Assembly (NCBI GenBank): GCA_019118845.1
Contig: DWYE01000021.1
Location: forward strand, 1-9,011
Reading direction: 5' to 3'
Source of the DNA: Anaeromassilibacillus stercoravium
Lineage (GTDB): Bacteria; Bacillota; Clostridia; Oscillospirales; Acutalibacteraceae
Length of the DNA stretch: 9,011 nucleotides
This document shows, one piece after another, positions 1 through 7,446 of this stretch. Below the pieces are notes generated by a model. It saw only the letters and a list, made by a program, of their open reading frames with translations, had not been told where the DNA came from and searched no databases. The stretch's first letter is position 1; every line of letters begins with the position of its first letter. Made by a program: the position numbers and the translations under genes.

Positions 1-3000
1 TCCACCGCTGCGGTGATGTCCGCTTCCAGGACTTCTTCATCGTCCAGCAGGTCTTCGGCTGCTGCATACGCTTCGTCCAGCGCTGTCAGGCTGTCCGGCG
101 TGAAGGCGTTGCGGTCGATGGAGTCTGCAATCTCCATCGGGATGTCCAGCTGGCTCTTGTCGCCTGCGGCAAAGCTCAGGTAGTGCAGCGCGTCGATCAA
201 GTCGCTCCATGCGGTGTTGATCTCGTCCTGCGTTGCGGTCTTATCCGTCTCGACGTCCTTCGCCGCCTGCAATGCTGCTTCGTACTTCTTCTTGACGGAC
301 GGCACGGCTGCCTCTGCTTCGTCTGCCTGCTCCTCTGCGATGGCAATGGTAGAGCGCAGGACCTGCTTGTCTACGATGACAAAGCCAAGTTCGATCGTGG
401 TGTCCGTGTTCGGCATGGCCGCGCTGTAGACATATTCAGAAACGTCAAAGCTGTCTTCCGCGATGGCTTCGCCGTTCACGGTGACGCCTGCGATCTCACG
501 GCCTTCCACTCTCGGTGCAAAGGCCAGGTTGAGCTCGGTGCCCGCCATCACGACGTCTTTGTACGCGCCGATCAGGTTCGCGATCGTCTGGCTCTCGCCG
601 TCGATGCTCAGCTCGACCGTGGTCGGGAAGGTGACCGTCAGCATATGCTCGCTGGGGACCTCCTGCTGATACTCTTCCGCCGGGATAACCTTCAGATCCT
701 GCACTTGCAGGCCGGAATTGAAGTTGCGCAGGCCAATCATACCATAGCTGTATGCGTCGTCCTCTACAGTGTAGTATTCCTGGCCGTTCACAGAAACTGT
801 GATCTGGTTGCCGATCGCCTTGACCTCAAAATCGTACCACTGGGACGGGTCGATCTGGAAGGAGTGGTCGTTCATAATGGGGCGCCAGCCATATTGGATG
901 TCGCCAGTTTCCAGGCCGCTGGCTTCTTCGCCGGTTGTTGCCCTTGCATTGTAGTTGATGCCGGAAACATAACCGTACTGGTCGTCCTGTCCCACGTCAA
1001 AGTCGGAGCAGCGGAAGATATAGCCAGCGTTCGACTTCACATCCTGGCGAACGTCCAGTTTTACCTTCGCCTGGATCACATAGTCGTCCCATGTGGTGTA
1101 GCCGTCAACCATCTTTTTGCCCGTTGCGTCCTTCAAGGTGAGGATATTGTCCTGCACAGAGAAGTCGCCGCTGATGATGTTCCAGCCGTCCAGGCATCCG
1201 TCGGAGAAGTCCTCTTCATAGATGAACTGATCCTTGACCTGGACATTGTCGAAGGTGGCCGTGCCGCTCAAAACGGACAGGCCCGCCTTGCCGTTGCCAA
1301 ATTCGTTAATCCTTGCAACGAGGATTGCTTCGTCGCTGCCGTCCACATAGACGCGGACGGTGTTGTTGACCACTCTCGCTTTGAGGTTGTAAACAGTATC
1401 CGCCGCGACCTCCATGCTGGCCTCTTCGAGGACGTTCTCGACGCCGCTCATAGAGCGGATCACCTGGATCGTATCAGCCGCTTCGTCCAGCGCCACATAG
1501 TAGCCGGAGACGCGCTCCTTCTGGACGCCTGCGCGAACCGCCAGGCCCGCCTTGCCGCCCTCTGCCACGGAAACGTCCGCGGAGAGCTCGTAGTCGGTCC
1601 AGCCGGCGTTGCCGATCAGCGCGGTTGCTTCTGCGGAAGCGGTGATCGCGCCGCCGTCCAGCTCCCACGCTTCGCCGGTAGAGGTCCATTCTGCAATGCT
1701 GCCGTTCTCAAAGTCCGCTTCGTAGCGCGGGGCGGTGGAAACCACCACGTCGTCAAAGATGCCCTTGCAGCGGAAGCCTCTCAGCGCCACGCTGCCGCTG
1801 GGATACGTGCCGTCGTATACATCGACTCTCGGCTCGGTCTCGTCGTCGAGATAGACGCGGATTCTCGAACCGATCGCTACCACGCGCAGGCGGTGGGTTT
1901 CACCGACCGCGACCGGTGCGTCCACCTTGGCCAGCTCGGTCCAGCCGTTGTGCATCCGGCCAACCTGGATATAGCCTTCGCCCAGCCCAGCATAGTAGCC
2001 GTCTGCGCCGTCTACATTCTCCAGATAGTTGCTGCCGCGGACGATCAGGCCCATGTTGCCGTTGGTGCCCGGGTTGACCTCGGTCAGCGTGATGTCCGCC
2101 TCTGCAACCAGGTCGGTGGACTCGGTGTTGTTGATGATTGCCTTGTTACCCCAATCCGCCTCCATATAGAGGTTGTTGTTCTCGTTGGAGCCGTTCCAAA
2201 CGCCATCGGATTTTTCGGAATCGTTCGGGCGGTTCTTATCGCCTCTCATGAGAGTATAGCGCTCGCCAAAGGTCTTTTCAACGTTAAAGGAATCGGCAAA
2301 CTGGACGTCCGCCTGCACATCGCCGGAGGAAAGCACGTCGTAGCTTTCCGGGGCGACCGTCAGGGTGCCGCCGATTGCCTGCGCAATGCCGGAGAAGCCG
2401 CTGTAGTCATACAAATCGATGACCGGGACGGGGTTGTTGTTCGCATAGACCGTGATGTGGTCGTCGAAGAACGTCGCCTTCACGCAGGAGGCGTCCGCAT
2501 CCGCTGTTGCGAGCACGGTGCCGTCCACCTTGGACAGGGTGACTTCGCCGTTTTCCGCCACATCGACCTTGTAGCCGGTGTTCGTTTCTGCGTTGTAGCG
2601 GGCATAGAAGCTGCCTTCGCTCTCCACGCTGTAGTTGTCGCTCTCCATGGTGACCGTCTCGCCGGTGATGTCCGCCGGGTTGAGGATGACCATCGGGTTG
2701 ACCGCATAGCGGCCGTTGTTCTCATTGTAGATGCGCAGGCCGTTTGCATGCTCTGCGTCTTCCTTTACCGAATACGAAACGGTGAAGGTACTATCCTGTG
2801 CCAGCTCTTCCTTGAGGGTTTCCAGCACGGAATCTGGGATGTCGAGGTTGACCAGATAGCCGTAGTTGCCGGCGCTGGAACCGTTGCCCTCGCCGGGCGT
2901 CAGGGTCAGGGTGCCGCGGATGTCTCTCGGGTTGTCCGGGAGGTAAACCGTGCCGACCTCATGGCCGTTGATGGAAACGGTCATGTCGGAGGGCCGCTCG

Positions 3001-6000
3001 CTGCCCACCGTCGTCTGGGAGAAGGCGGAATTGTCGATGCCGTGGTTGATGGACGCATCCTTCAAAGAGGAGGCTTCCACGATCACGCGCATGCTGTTCA
3101 GGACGTCTGCGCCGATGCCCTCGGGCAGGGTGTAGGAATAGGTGATCGCGCCAACGCCGTTTTGGATGGTGTTGGAGTCCGCCGCAGCCTGGCGAAGGAC
3201 GGCGCTGTCCTCAGTGAGGATGCTGACCGGGGCGGTGTCCTTGCCGTTGGTGACGATCACGTTGACAAAGTTCTTTGCGATCTTCTCGCCGTTGTTTTCA
3301 ATCCAAACCGTGAACGTGCCCACGCATTTCTGGCTCGGCAGGGAGAAGGAGATGTCGTGCTGTTCGCGGGTGTAGGGCGCAAAGTCCATCGGGACCTCGC
3401 CGCTCTTGCCCGTGGTGATGTAGTTGCCATAGATGTCGGTCGCGTCAAAACGCCATTTGAGGACCGGGTTCTCCAGCGTCTCGCCGGACCAGTTCATCGC
3501 GACGACCGGGGCCGTATACTGGCTGCCGGGCGCTGCTTTGAGGGCCGGGTCGATGTCCACGCCGACGTAATTCGGCTGGTTCAGGTCGATGATGCTCATG
3601 TCCCCGCCATAGGCGACGTCTTCATAGCCGAAGATCTTGTCGCGGCGGTCATACGTCAAAACGCCGTTGCGCTCGTACTCGATGTCGTACGGCTCCGTAT
3701 AGACATAGCCGTTCAGCTTCTCATACTGGCGCTGGATGTCGGTCTGATACTTGAAGCACCAGGAGACGTCATAGTCGCCGTCGAATGCAGCCACGCCGCC
3801 GAATTCGCTGTTCAGCCAGGGCTCGCTTTCCTGGCGGAAGCCGCCCCAGAAGTTATTGGCCGAACCCGGATAGGTGTTGCGCTCGCGGTCTGCGACCGTG
3901 TTCTTGGAACCCTGGTACCCCTTCGGATACATATGGAAGGTGTTGAGGTCGGTCGGCTGGATATGGTCGTTGTTGCACGGGCTCATATCTTCCACCAACA
4001 GGTGCGGGTTGATCTCTTTGGTCTTATAGTACAGATGCTGGATCCATTCGTTGGTCGTCATGCCGTCGCTGGCTTTCTGGCCGTTGTGGTCGATGCCCCA
4101 CGTCTCATTGAAGAGCATCACGGCGATGACGGACGGATGGTTGTAATCGCGGTTGAGCATGTTTTCCAATGCATACTCGTATACGGCGCGGCCCGGCGTT
4201 TCGCCGCCGTTGCTCTTGGCATTCATATACGTCGCATGCGGCATATCCTGCCAGACAAACATGCCCAGGCGGTCCGCCCAGCAATATTGCAGCGGGTCTT
4301 CAATCTTGAGGTGCTTGCGGATCATATTGAAACCGCGGTCGCGCATGGCTTTGATGTCGTATTTCAGCGCTTCCTCGCTGGGGGCGGTGTAGACGCCCTC
4401 TTCCCAGAAGCCCTGGTCCAGCAAACCGGAGAGGAAGACCGGCTCGTTGTTGACATAGATGTACTCGTAGTCCCTGCCGTCGTACTTTTCGGTGCTGACC
4501 TTGCGCTGGCCAAAATACGTGGAGACGTTGTCCAGCTCGGTCTCGCCGTCGAGCAGGCGGATGGTGCCCTCATAGAGGTTCGGGGAATCGTAGTTCCACA
4601 GTTTCTGATTTTCGATGGCGATGGGCTCCAGGGAAACCACATTTTCACCGGCCTTCAGGGTGATCTCCTGCGTGCCGCTGATGGTGGAACCGGTCTCGAT
4701 GTTTTCGCCCTTTTCATCGTCCCACAGGACGCTCTGGAAGTCGTATGCGACGGTGACGGTCTTGTCCGCATCGCTCTGGACCTTCAGGTCGAACTGGACG
4801 GTGGAGTTGTCGATATCCGGATTCGCGTGCGCATAATCCATGTAGGTGCTGCTGCGGCCCTCCAGATAGACGGTCTGCCAGATGCCGCTGGTGTGGGTAT
4901 AGCCGCACGGGGCGTTGTGGCCCTGCTTGCCGACCAGCGCCGGGTATTCATCCTTGCCGTAGGAGGCCTCATCGTTGACCTCCAGGGTGATCTTGTTGTC
5001 GCCTGCCTGGACATAGTCGGTGATGTTAAACTCAAACGGGGTGTAGCCGCCCTCGTGGTCGCCGACCTTCTCGCCGTTGACATACAGCGTGCAGAACCAA
5101 TCGACCGCGCCGAACTTCAAGAAGACCTGTTCGCCTTCGGCAAACCAGGAGTCGTCCAGGTTGAGGGTGCGCTCATACCATGCGGTGCCGAGATAGGAGC
5201 CGTCTTCAATGCCGCTGGCCGGGGATTCCCACGGGAACGGGACATTGATTTTGAGCGCATAATCCCGGTCTTCATACCACGCTTCGTCTTCGCCCACCTT
5301 GTCGGGGTCAAATTCGAAGTCCCAAACGCCGTTGAGGTTCATCCACTTGTCGCGCTTCCAGTCCGGGCGCGGATGTTCGCTGCGGGCGATCTCGCTGCCG
5401 GAAGAGGACGTGACCAGGATGTATTCATCCGCGTTTTGGATGTACATATCCTGCTTCAGCTGGATGCGGTATGCGCCGGGGTTTACGGTCTCCGGGACGC
5501 CGAGCACCAGCTCGGTATCGCTCACCGAAACCGTCTCCATGACGGCCTGCGGTTCCAGGGAAGAACCGCCCAGCGTCACCAGTTCCGCGGCGACGCCTTC
5601 GGCGAAATTCGCACCGGTCAGGGTGATGGTGCCGCCCAGCCCTTGGTCCTTATCCAACTGGGCATTGTCGGTATTCACGTCGTCCACAATCGGGCCGGCG
5701 AAGTCCGCCGGGAGATAAAATGCGGAAGCCGGGATTTCCGTCTTTTCCATGCCCTGGTCGTTCGACCAGCGCACATACACATGGGAACCGCCCGTCGCCT
5801 CGAACCAGTCCATCTTGAAATCATAGACCTGGCCCTCTTCCAGATGGATCGGGGCGCTCTTCTGCTCGATGTCCCACTGGTTGACCCACCAGTCGATGAT
5901 GGGGGTTTCCATATCTCCTACGTACAAACGTGCGCCGTTGTCCGAGTAGAAATAGAAGGTGTACTCGCCCGTAGCCGGGGCCACGAGGCGGCCTGTCCAG

Positions 6001-6260
6001 CGCGCGCCCGCCCAATCGCTGGCGCCGGTGCGCTTGCTGAGCATGCTCTCCGTATCGCTAAATGCGATATTCGGGTCCACATAAATCCCCTTTAAGGTCG
6101 TGTACGGATAGCCGCTTGTATCCTGGACTAGGTAATATTCGCCCTGCAATCCATGGTGCGTAAGCGGCTCGTCTCCCTTTGGCGCAGCAGACGCGGCTGG
6201 CGCCAGCATGGTAAACACCATCGCCAAGGAGAGAATGAGACTGAATAGCCGTTTTTTCAT
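1..6260 (-). CDS. Secreted multidomain glycoside hydrolase family 2 enzyme (beta-galactosidase-like), C-terminus beyond window
   Basis: Extracellular exo-glycosidase expected to cleave terminal beta-linked sugars by a retaining two-glutamate mechanism. The 2086 visible residues start with a signal peptide (MKKRLFSLILS..., cleavage after ASA near residue 25). Next come a PA14-like domain (37-184), an IPT/TIG domain (188-287), GH2 sugar-binding (about 290-468, ending TSGIWQTVYLEG) and Ig-like (469-590) domains, and the TIM barrel (590-875). The barrel has NMIRKH (R648), acid/base Glu719 in LFNETWG and nucleophile Glu819 in LNSEFGG. Further beta-sandwiches follow (896-1195), then a LamG-like stretch (about 1200-1310), three concanavalin/LamG-like modules (about 1321-1508, 1511-1675, 1680-1860), a beta-rich segment (1860-1965), one FIVAR module (1966-2032) and the start of another. 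The start at 6260 is set by GGAGGAG 4 bases upstream and by the signal peptide. The true C-terminus and any cell-wall anchor are not visible. The GH2 call is firm; galactosidase versus another GH2 activity cannot be decided from sequence. Confidence 0.93.
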   Translation of the reverse strand, partial: MKKRLFSLILSLAMVFTMLAPAASAAPKGDEPLTHHGLQGEYYLVQDTSGYPYTTLKGIYVDPNIAFSDTESMLSKRTGASDWAGARWTGRLVAPATGEYTFYFYSDNGARLYVGDMETPIIDWWVNQWDIEQKSAPIHLEEGQVYDFKMDWFEATGGSHVYVRWSNDQGMEKTEIPASAFYLPADFAGPIVDDVNTDNAQLDKDQGLGGTITLTGANFAEGVAAELVTLGGSSLEPQAVMETVSVSDTELVLGVPETVNPGAYRIQLKQDMYIQNADEYILVTSSSGSEIARSEHPRPDWKRDKWMNLNGVWDFEFDPDKVGEDEAWYEDRDYALKINVPFPWESPASGIEDGSYLGTAWYERTLNLDDSWFAEGEQVFLKFGAVDWFCTLYVNGEKVGDHEGGYTPFEFNITDYVQAGDNKITLEVNDEASYGKDEYPALVGKQGHNAPCGYTHTSGIWQTVYLEGRSSTYMDYAHANPDIDNSTVQFDLKVQSDADKTVTVAYDFQSVLWDDEKGENIETGSTISGTQEITLKAGENVVSLEPIAIENQKLWNYDSPNLYEGTIRLLDGETELDNVSTYFGQRKVSTEKYDGRDYEYIYVNNEPVFLSGLLDQGFWEEGVYTAPSEEALKYDIKAMRDRGFNMIRKHLKIEDPLQYCWADRLGMFVWQDMPHATYMNAKSNGGETPGRAVYEYALENMLNRDYNHPSVIAVMLFNETWGIDHNGQKASDGMTTNEWIQHLYYKTKEINPHLLVEDMSPCNNDHIQPTDLNTFHMYPKGYQGSKNTVADRERNTYPGSANNFWGGFRQESEPWLNSEFGGVAAFDGDYDVSWCFKYQTDIQRQYEKLNGYVYTEPYDIEYERNGVLTYDRRDKIFGYEDVAYGGDMSIIDLNQPNYVGVDIDPALKAAPGSQYTAPVVAMNWSGETLENPVLKWRFDATDIYGNYITTGKSGEVPMDFAPYTREQHDISFSLPSQKCVGTFTVWIENNGEKIAKNFVNVIVTNGKDTAPVSILTEDSAVLRQAAADSNTIQNGVGAITYSYTLPEGIGADVLNSMRVIVEASSLKDASINHGIDNSAFSQTTVGSERPSDMTVSINGHEVGTVYLPDNPRDIRGTLTLTPGEGNGSSAGNYGYLVNLDIPDSVLETLKEELAQDSTFTVSYSVKEDAEHANGLRIYNENNGRYAVNPMVILNPADITGETVTMESDNYSVESEGSFYARYNAETNTGYKVDVAENGEVTLSKVDGTVLATADADASCVKATFFDDHITVYANNNPVPVIDLYDYSGFSGIAQAIGGTLTVAPESYDVLSSGDVQADVQFADSFNVEKTFGERYTLMRGDKNRPNDSEKSDGVWNGSNENNNLYMEADWGNKAIINNTESTDLVAEADITLTEVNPGTNGNMGLIVRGSNYLENVDGADGYYAGLGEGYIQVGRMHNGWTELAKVDAPVAVGETHRLRVVAIGSRIRVYLDDETEPRVDVYDGTYPSGSVALRGFRCKGIFDDVVVSTAPRYEADFENGSIAEWTSTGEAWELDGGAITASAEATALIGNAGWTDYELSADVSVAEGGKAGLAVRAGVQKERVSGYYVALDEAADTIQVIRSMSGVENVLEEASMEVAADTVYNLKARVVNNTVRVYVDGSDEAILVARINEFGNGKAGLSVLSGTATFDNVQVKDQFIYEEDFSDGCLDGWNIISGDFSVQDNILTLKDATGKKMVDGYTTWDDYVIQAKVKLDVRQDVKSNAGYIFRCSDFDVGQDDQYGYVSGINYNARATTGEEASGLETGDIQYGWRPIMNDHSFQIDPSQWYDFEVKAIGNQITVSVNGQEYYTVEDDAYSYGMIGLRNFNSGLQVQDLKVIPAEEYQQEVPSEHMLTVTFPTTVELSIDGESQTIANLIGAYKDVVMAGTELNLAFAPRVEGREIAGVTVNGEAIAEDSFDVSEYVYSAAMPNTDTTIELGFVIVDKQVLRSTIAIAEEQADEAEAAVPSVKKKYEAALQAAKDVETDKTATQDEINTAWSDLIDALHYLSFAAGDKSQLDIPMEIADSIDRNAFTPDSLTALDEAYAAAEDLLDDEEVLEADITAAV

Positions 6261-6263
6261 AAG

Positions 6264-6274
6264 CTCCTCCTTCG
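6264..6274 (-). promoter_or_regulatory. Ribosome binding site of the GH2 gene
   Basis: On the minus strand the sequence reads GAAGGAGGAGCTT directly before ATG at 6260, a near-perfect Shine-Dalgarno at normal spacing. It decides the start. An in-frame ATG at 6398 would add 46 residues rich in Arg and Cys ahead of a classical signal peptide and has no well-spaced SD. Confidence 0.85.
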
Positions 6275-6432
6275 TAATTTTCCGCCGTTCCAGACAGATG
6301 TCGCTACAAACGGGTGGCAAATGAATTCTGCACCGCCCGCAGAAAGCTTTCAACCGGCGGTAAAAATTGAACCTATTTTGGCGGTGATCCTCCTGCATAC
6401 CCCCTTCGCCGCAACCGCCGGCCGGCAAATAG

Positions 6433-6453
6433 TTTGTTGATAACAAAATTCTA
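6433..6453 (-). promoter_or_regulatory. Candidate GH2 promoter -10 with overlapping dyad operator
   Basis: On the minus strand TAGAAT (6453-6448) matches five of six bases of the -10 consensus. No good -35 lies at standard spacing upstream, which suits an activator-dependent or weak promoter. Immediately downstream, spanning the expected start site, is the perfect dyad TTTGTT-GAT-AACAAA (6433-6447). Its plus-strand left half reads TAGTTTGTT, resembling the half-site of ROK-family XylR operators (TTAGTTTGTT...AACAAACTAA), but the spacer is shorter and the right half diverges. The dyad is seen directly; the regulator family is a guess. Confidence 0.35.
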
Positions 6454-6557
6454 CACCGGATATTGCTGGAAGTATTTGTAATTTTTTAACCGTTTGGTTC
6501 AATTTTTTAAGGTTTATTCCTTAAAATTTTAGCGCAATATGCGCGAATCTGGCCCTT

Positions 6558-6575
6558 TCTCTGGCAGGCCAGAGA
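6558..6575. repeat. 18-base inverted repeat
   Basis: TCTCTGGC-AG-GCCAGAGA is a perfect dyad with 8-base arms and a 2-base centre, in non-coding DNA between the GH2 leader and the tetR promoter. There is no T-tract on either side, so it is not an obvious terminator. The short centre fits a protein-binding site better than an RNA hairpin. No regulator can be assigned. Confidence 0.4.
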
Positions 6576-6663
6576 GTCCCTATTCACAGCGCAGCCAATC
6601 GTTCCCTCCTATGTGGAACCTTTTCCCGAGGCATATGGCTGATAAAAAGCATCAAAAAAGCGC

Positions 6664-6692
6664 TTGACAAAATGGGGCAAGAACGCTATGCT
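6664..6692 (+). promoter_or_regulatory. tetR promoter
   Basis: TTGACA at 6664-6669, a 17-base spacer, then TATGCT at 6687-6692: a perfect -35 and a good -10 for the housekeeping sigma factor. Transcription would start near 6699, giving a leader of about 20 bases with the SD GAGGTGAGG at 6709-6717 before the ATG at 6720. The candidate TetR operator overlaps the end of the -10 and the start site. Confidence 0.8.
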
Positions 6693-6704
6693 GAACATCG
6701 TTCA
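6691..6704 (+). promoter_or_regulatory. Candidate TetR operator, copy 1
   Basis: CTGAACATCGTTCA contains the palindromic arms TGAAC and GTTCA around a 3-base centre. It overlaps the last two bases of the -10 and the expected start site of tetR, a position where bound repressor would block RNA polymerase. The same 14 bases recur inverted at 7320-7333 in front of the next gene. Binding by the adjacent TetR protein is inferred from this placement. Confidence 0.72.
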
Positions 6705-6719
6705 CGATGAGGTGAGGCT

Positions 6720-7277
6720 ATGAATACCGTAGTAACATCAAAAGAAGAAATCCTAAAAAACAGCCGGGTACTGATTCAACAACAAGGTTGGTCGGCGGTG
6801 AGTATCCGTTCCGTGGCTGCGGCCTGTGGCGTATCGGTGGGTTCCATCTACAACTATTTTGATTCCAAAGCAGACCTGATGGGCGCCACGATCGAAAGCG
6901 TCTGGCGGGAAATTTTTCATCAGCAGGAAGATATGGCAAAATTGGAAGACACACAGGCGTGTATCCGATGGATCTATGAGCGAATGCAATATGGTTGTAA
7001 AAAATATCCTGGCTTTTTCGCACTTCACCCGCTTTGTCTTATGCATGAGGAAAAATCAAAAGGAAAACAATGGATGCAGCAGGCATGGGGGCACATTCTA
7101 GACGGCTTCTGTTCCGTGGTAAAACAGGATTCCAAGATCCGCCCGGACGCCTTTGACGGCCGGTTTACGGCAGAGAAGTTTGCCGGGATTCTTTTTTCAC
7201 TGATCGTATCCGCGATGTTGCGTGAGGATTTCGATTCCTCGGCCGTTTTGGAAGTTGTCCGTAGGACACTCTATTAA
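6720..7277 (+). CDS. TetR/AcrR-family transcriptional repressor
   Basis: This 185-residue protein has the usual length of the family. Its N-terminal DNA-binding domain has a helix-turn-helix at residues 28-47, ending in the family signature GSIYNYFDSKADL. The C-terminal ligand-binding/dimerisation half (about 65-185) is family-typical in being poorly conserved, so no ligand can be read from it; it contains W84, W118 and W123 and several Cys and His residues. The start at 6720 follows GAGGTGAGG closely and a consensus promoter. It probably represses itself and the membrane protein gene 169 bases downstream through two matching operators (6691-6704 and 7320-7333). It uses TCA and TTA-type codons that the GH2 gene avoids. 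Confidence 0.93.
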   Translation: MNTVVTSKEEILKNSRVLIQQQGWSAVSIRSVAAACGVSVGSIYNYFDSKADLMGATIESVWREIFHQQEDMAKLEDTQACIRWIYERMQYGCKKYPGFFALHPLCLMHEEKSKGKQWMQQAWGHILDGFCSVVKQDSKIRPDAFDGRFTAEKFAGILFSLIVSAMLREDFDSSAVLEVVRRTLY

Positions 7278-7282
7278 AATGC

Positions 7283-7298
7283 CCCATCTTAAAATGGG
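7283..7298. repeat. Small inverted repeat after tetR
   Basis: CCCAT (7283-7287) and ATGGG (7294-7298) can form a 5-bp stem with a CTTAAA loop just after the tetR stop codon. There is no following T-tract on the plus strand, so it is at most a weak terminator, and tetR transcription may continue into the next gene. Confidence 0.25.
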
Positions 7299-7319
7299 AG
7301 GGGATTACCGTCCTCAAAA

Positions 7320-7333
7320 TGAACGATGTTCAG
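7320..7333 (-). promoter_or_regulatory. Candidate TetR operator, copy 2
   Basis: The plus strand reads TGAACGATGTTCAG, the exact reverse complement of the operator candidate over the tetR promoter. It lies 43 bases after the tetR stop and 113 bases before the membrane protein start. It would let the TetR protein control the downstream gene directly. Identity over 14 bases, palindromic arms and position in both promoter regions support the call. Confidence 0.72.
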
Positions 7334-7357
7334 AATTCAGTAGGGACGATCTACGAT
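7329..7357 (+). promoter_or_regulatory. Possible promoter of the 7-TM gene
   Basis: TTCAGA (7329-7334), 17 bases, then TACGAT (7352-7357), each matching four of six consensus bases. The -35 overlaps the second operator, which fits repression by TetR. The match is modest. The real start could differ, or the gene could be read through from the tetR promoter. Confidence 0.3.
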
Positions 7358-7393
7358 GAAAGCCAAGCGAAACACCCTGTTCCGGCTGCAATT

Positions 7394-7409
7394 ACGGCAA
7401 AGCCGTTTT
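7394..7409 (+). promoter_or_regulatory. Short leader hairpin before the 7-TM gene
   Basis: ACGGC (7394-7398), loop AAA, GCCGT (7402-7406), then TTT to 7409. It resembles a minimal intrinsic terminator in the untranslated leader, 38 bases before the start codon. The stem is only 5 bp, so it may be fortuitous. Attenuation is possible but unsupported by any alternative pairing I could find. Confidence 0.2.
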
Positions 7410-7446
7410 GACGAAAACAAAACGAACCTATAAAGGAGAGTAACCC

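Larger units (their letters stand above)
6261..6719. other. Divergent intergenic region between the GH2 gene and tetR
   Basis: This 459-base stretch holds no convincing gene on either strand. The part next to the GH2 gene (6261-6425) is GC-rich and would form its 5' leader. It contains CCGGCGGT (6354-6361) and its inverse ACCGCCGG (6414-6421), which could pair in the mRNA. The middle (6430-6535) is very AT-rich and carries a candidate GH2 promoter and several dyads, including TTTTAAGG/CCTTAAAA (6505-6526). The tetR-proximal part carries a separate 18-base dyad (6558-6575) and the tetR promoter/operator. Confidence 0.7.

Noticed and set aside
183..6095. 1970-residue plus-strand open frame
   Set aside because: It runs in exact antisense codon register to the GH2 gene, gives a Val/Asp/Arg-rich sequence with no recognisable domain, starts at a GTG without a ribosome binding site, and is explained by missing TTA/CTA/TCA codons in the sense gene. 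The minus strand encodes clear GH2 motifs and a signal peptide.
6258..6398. Alternative GH2 start at the in-frame ATG at 6398
   Set aside because: It would add 46 Arg/Cys-rich residues before a classical signal peptide and lacks a properly spaced SD; GGAGGAG fits the ATG at 6260.
6718..7046. Minus-strand open frames over tetR
   Set aside because: They lie opposite a gene with clear TetR features, a consensus promoter and an SD, and show no domain of their own.
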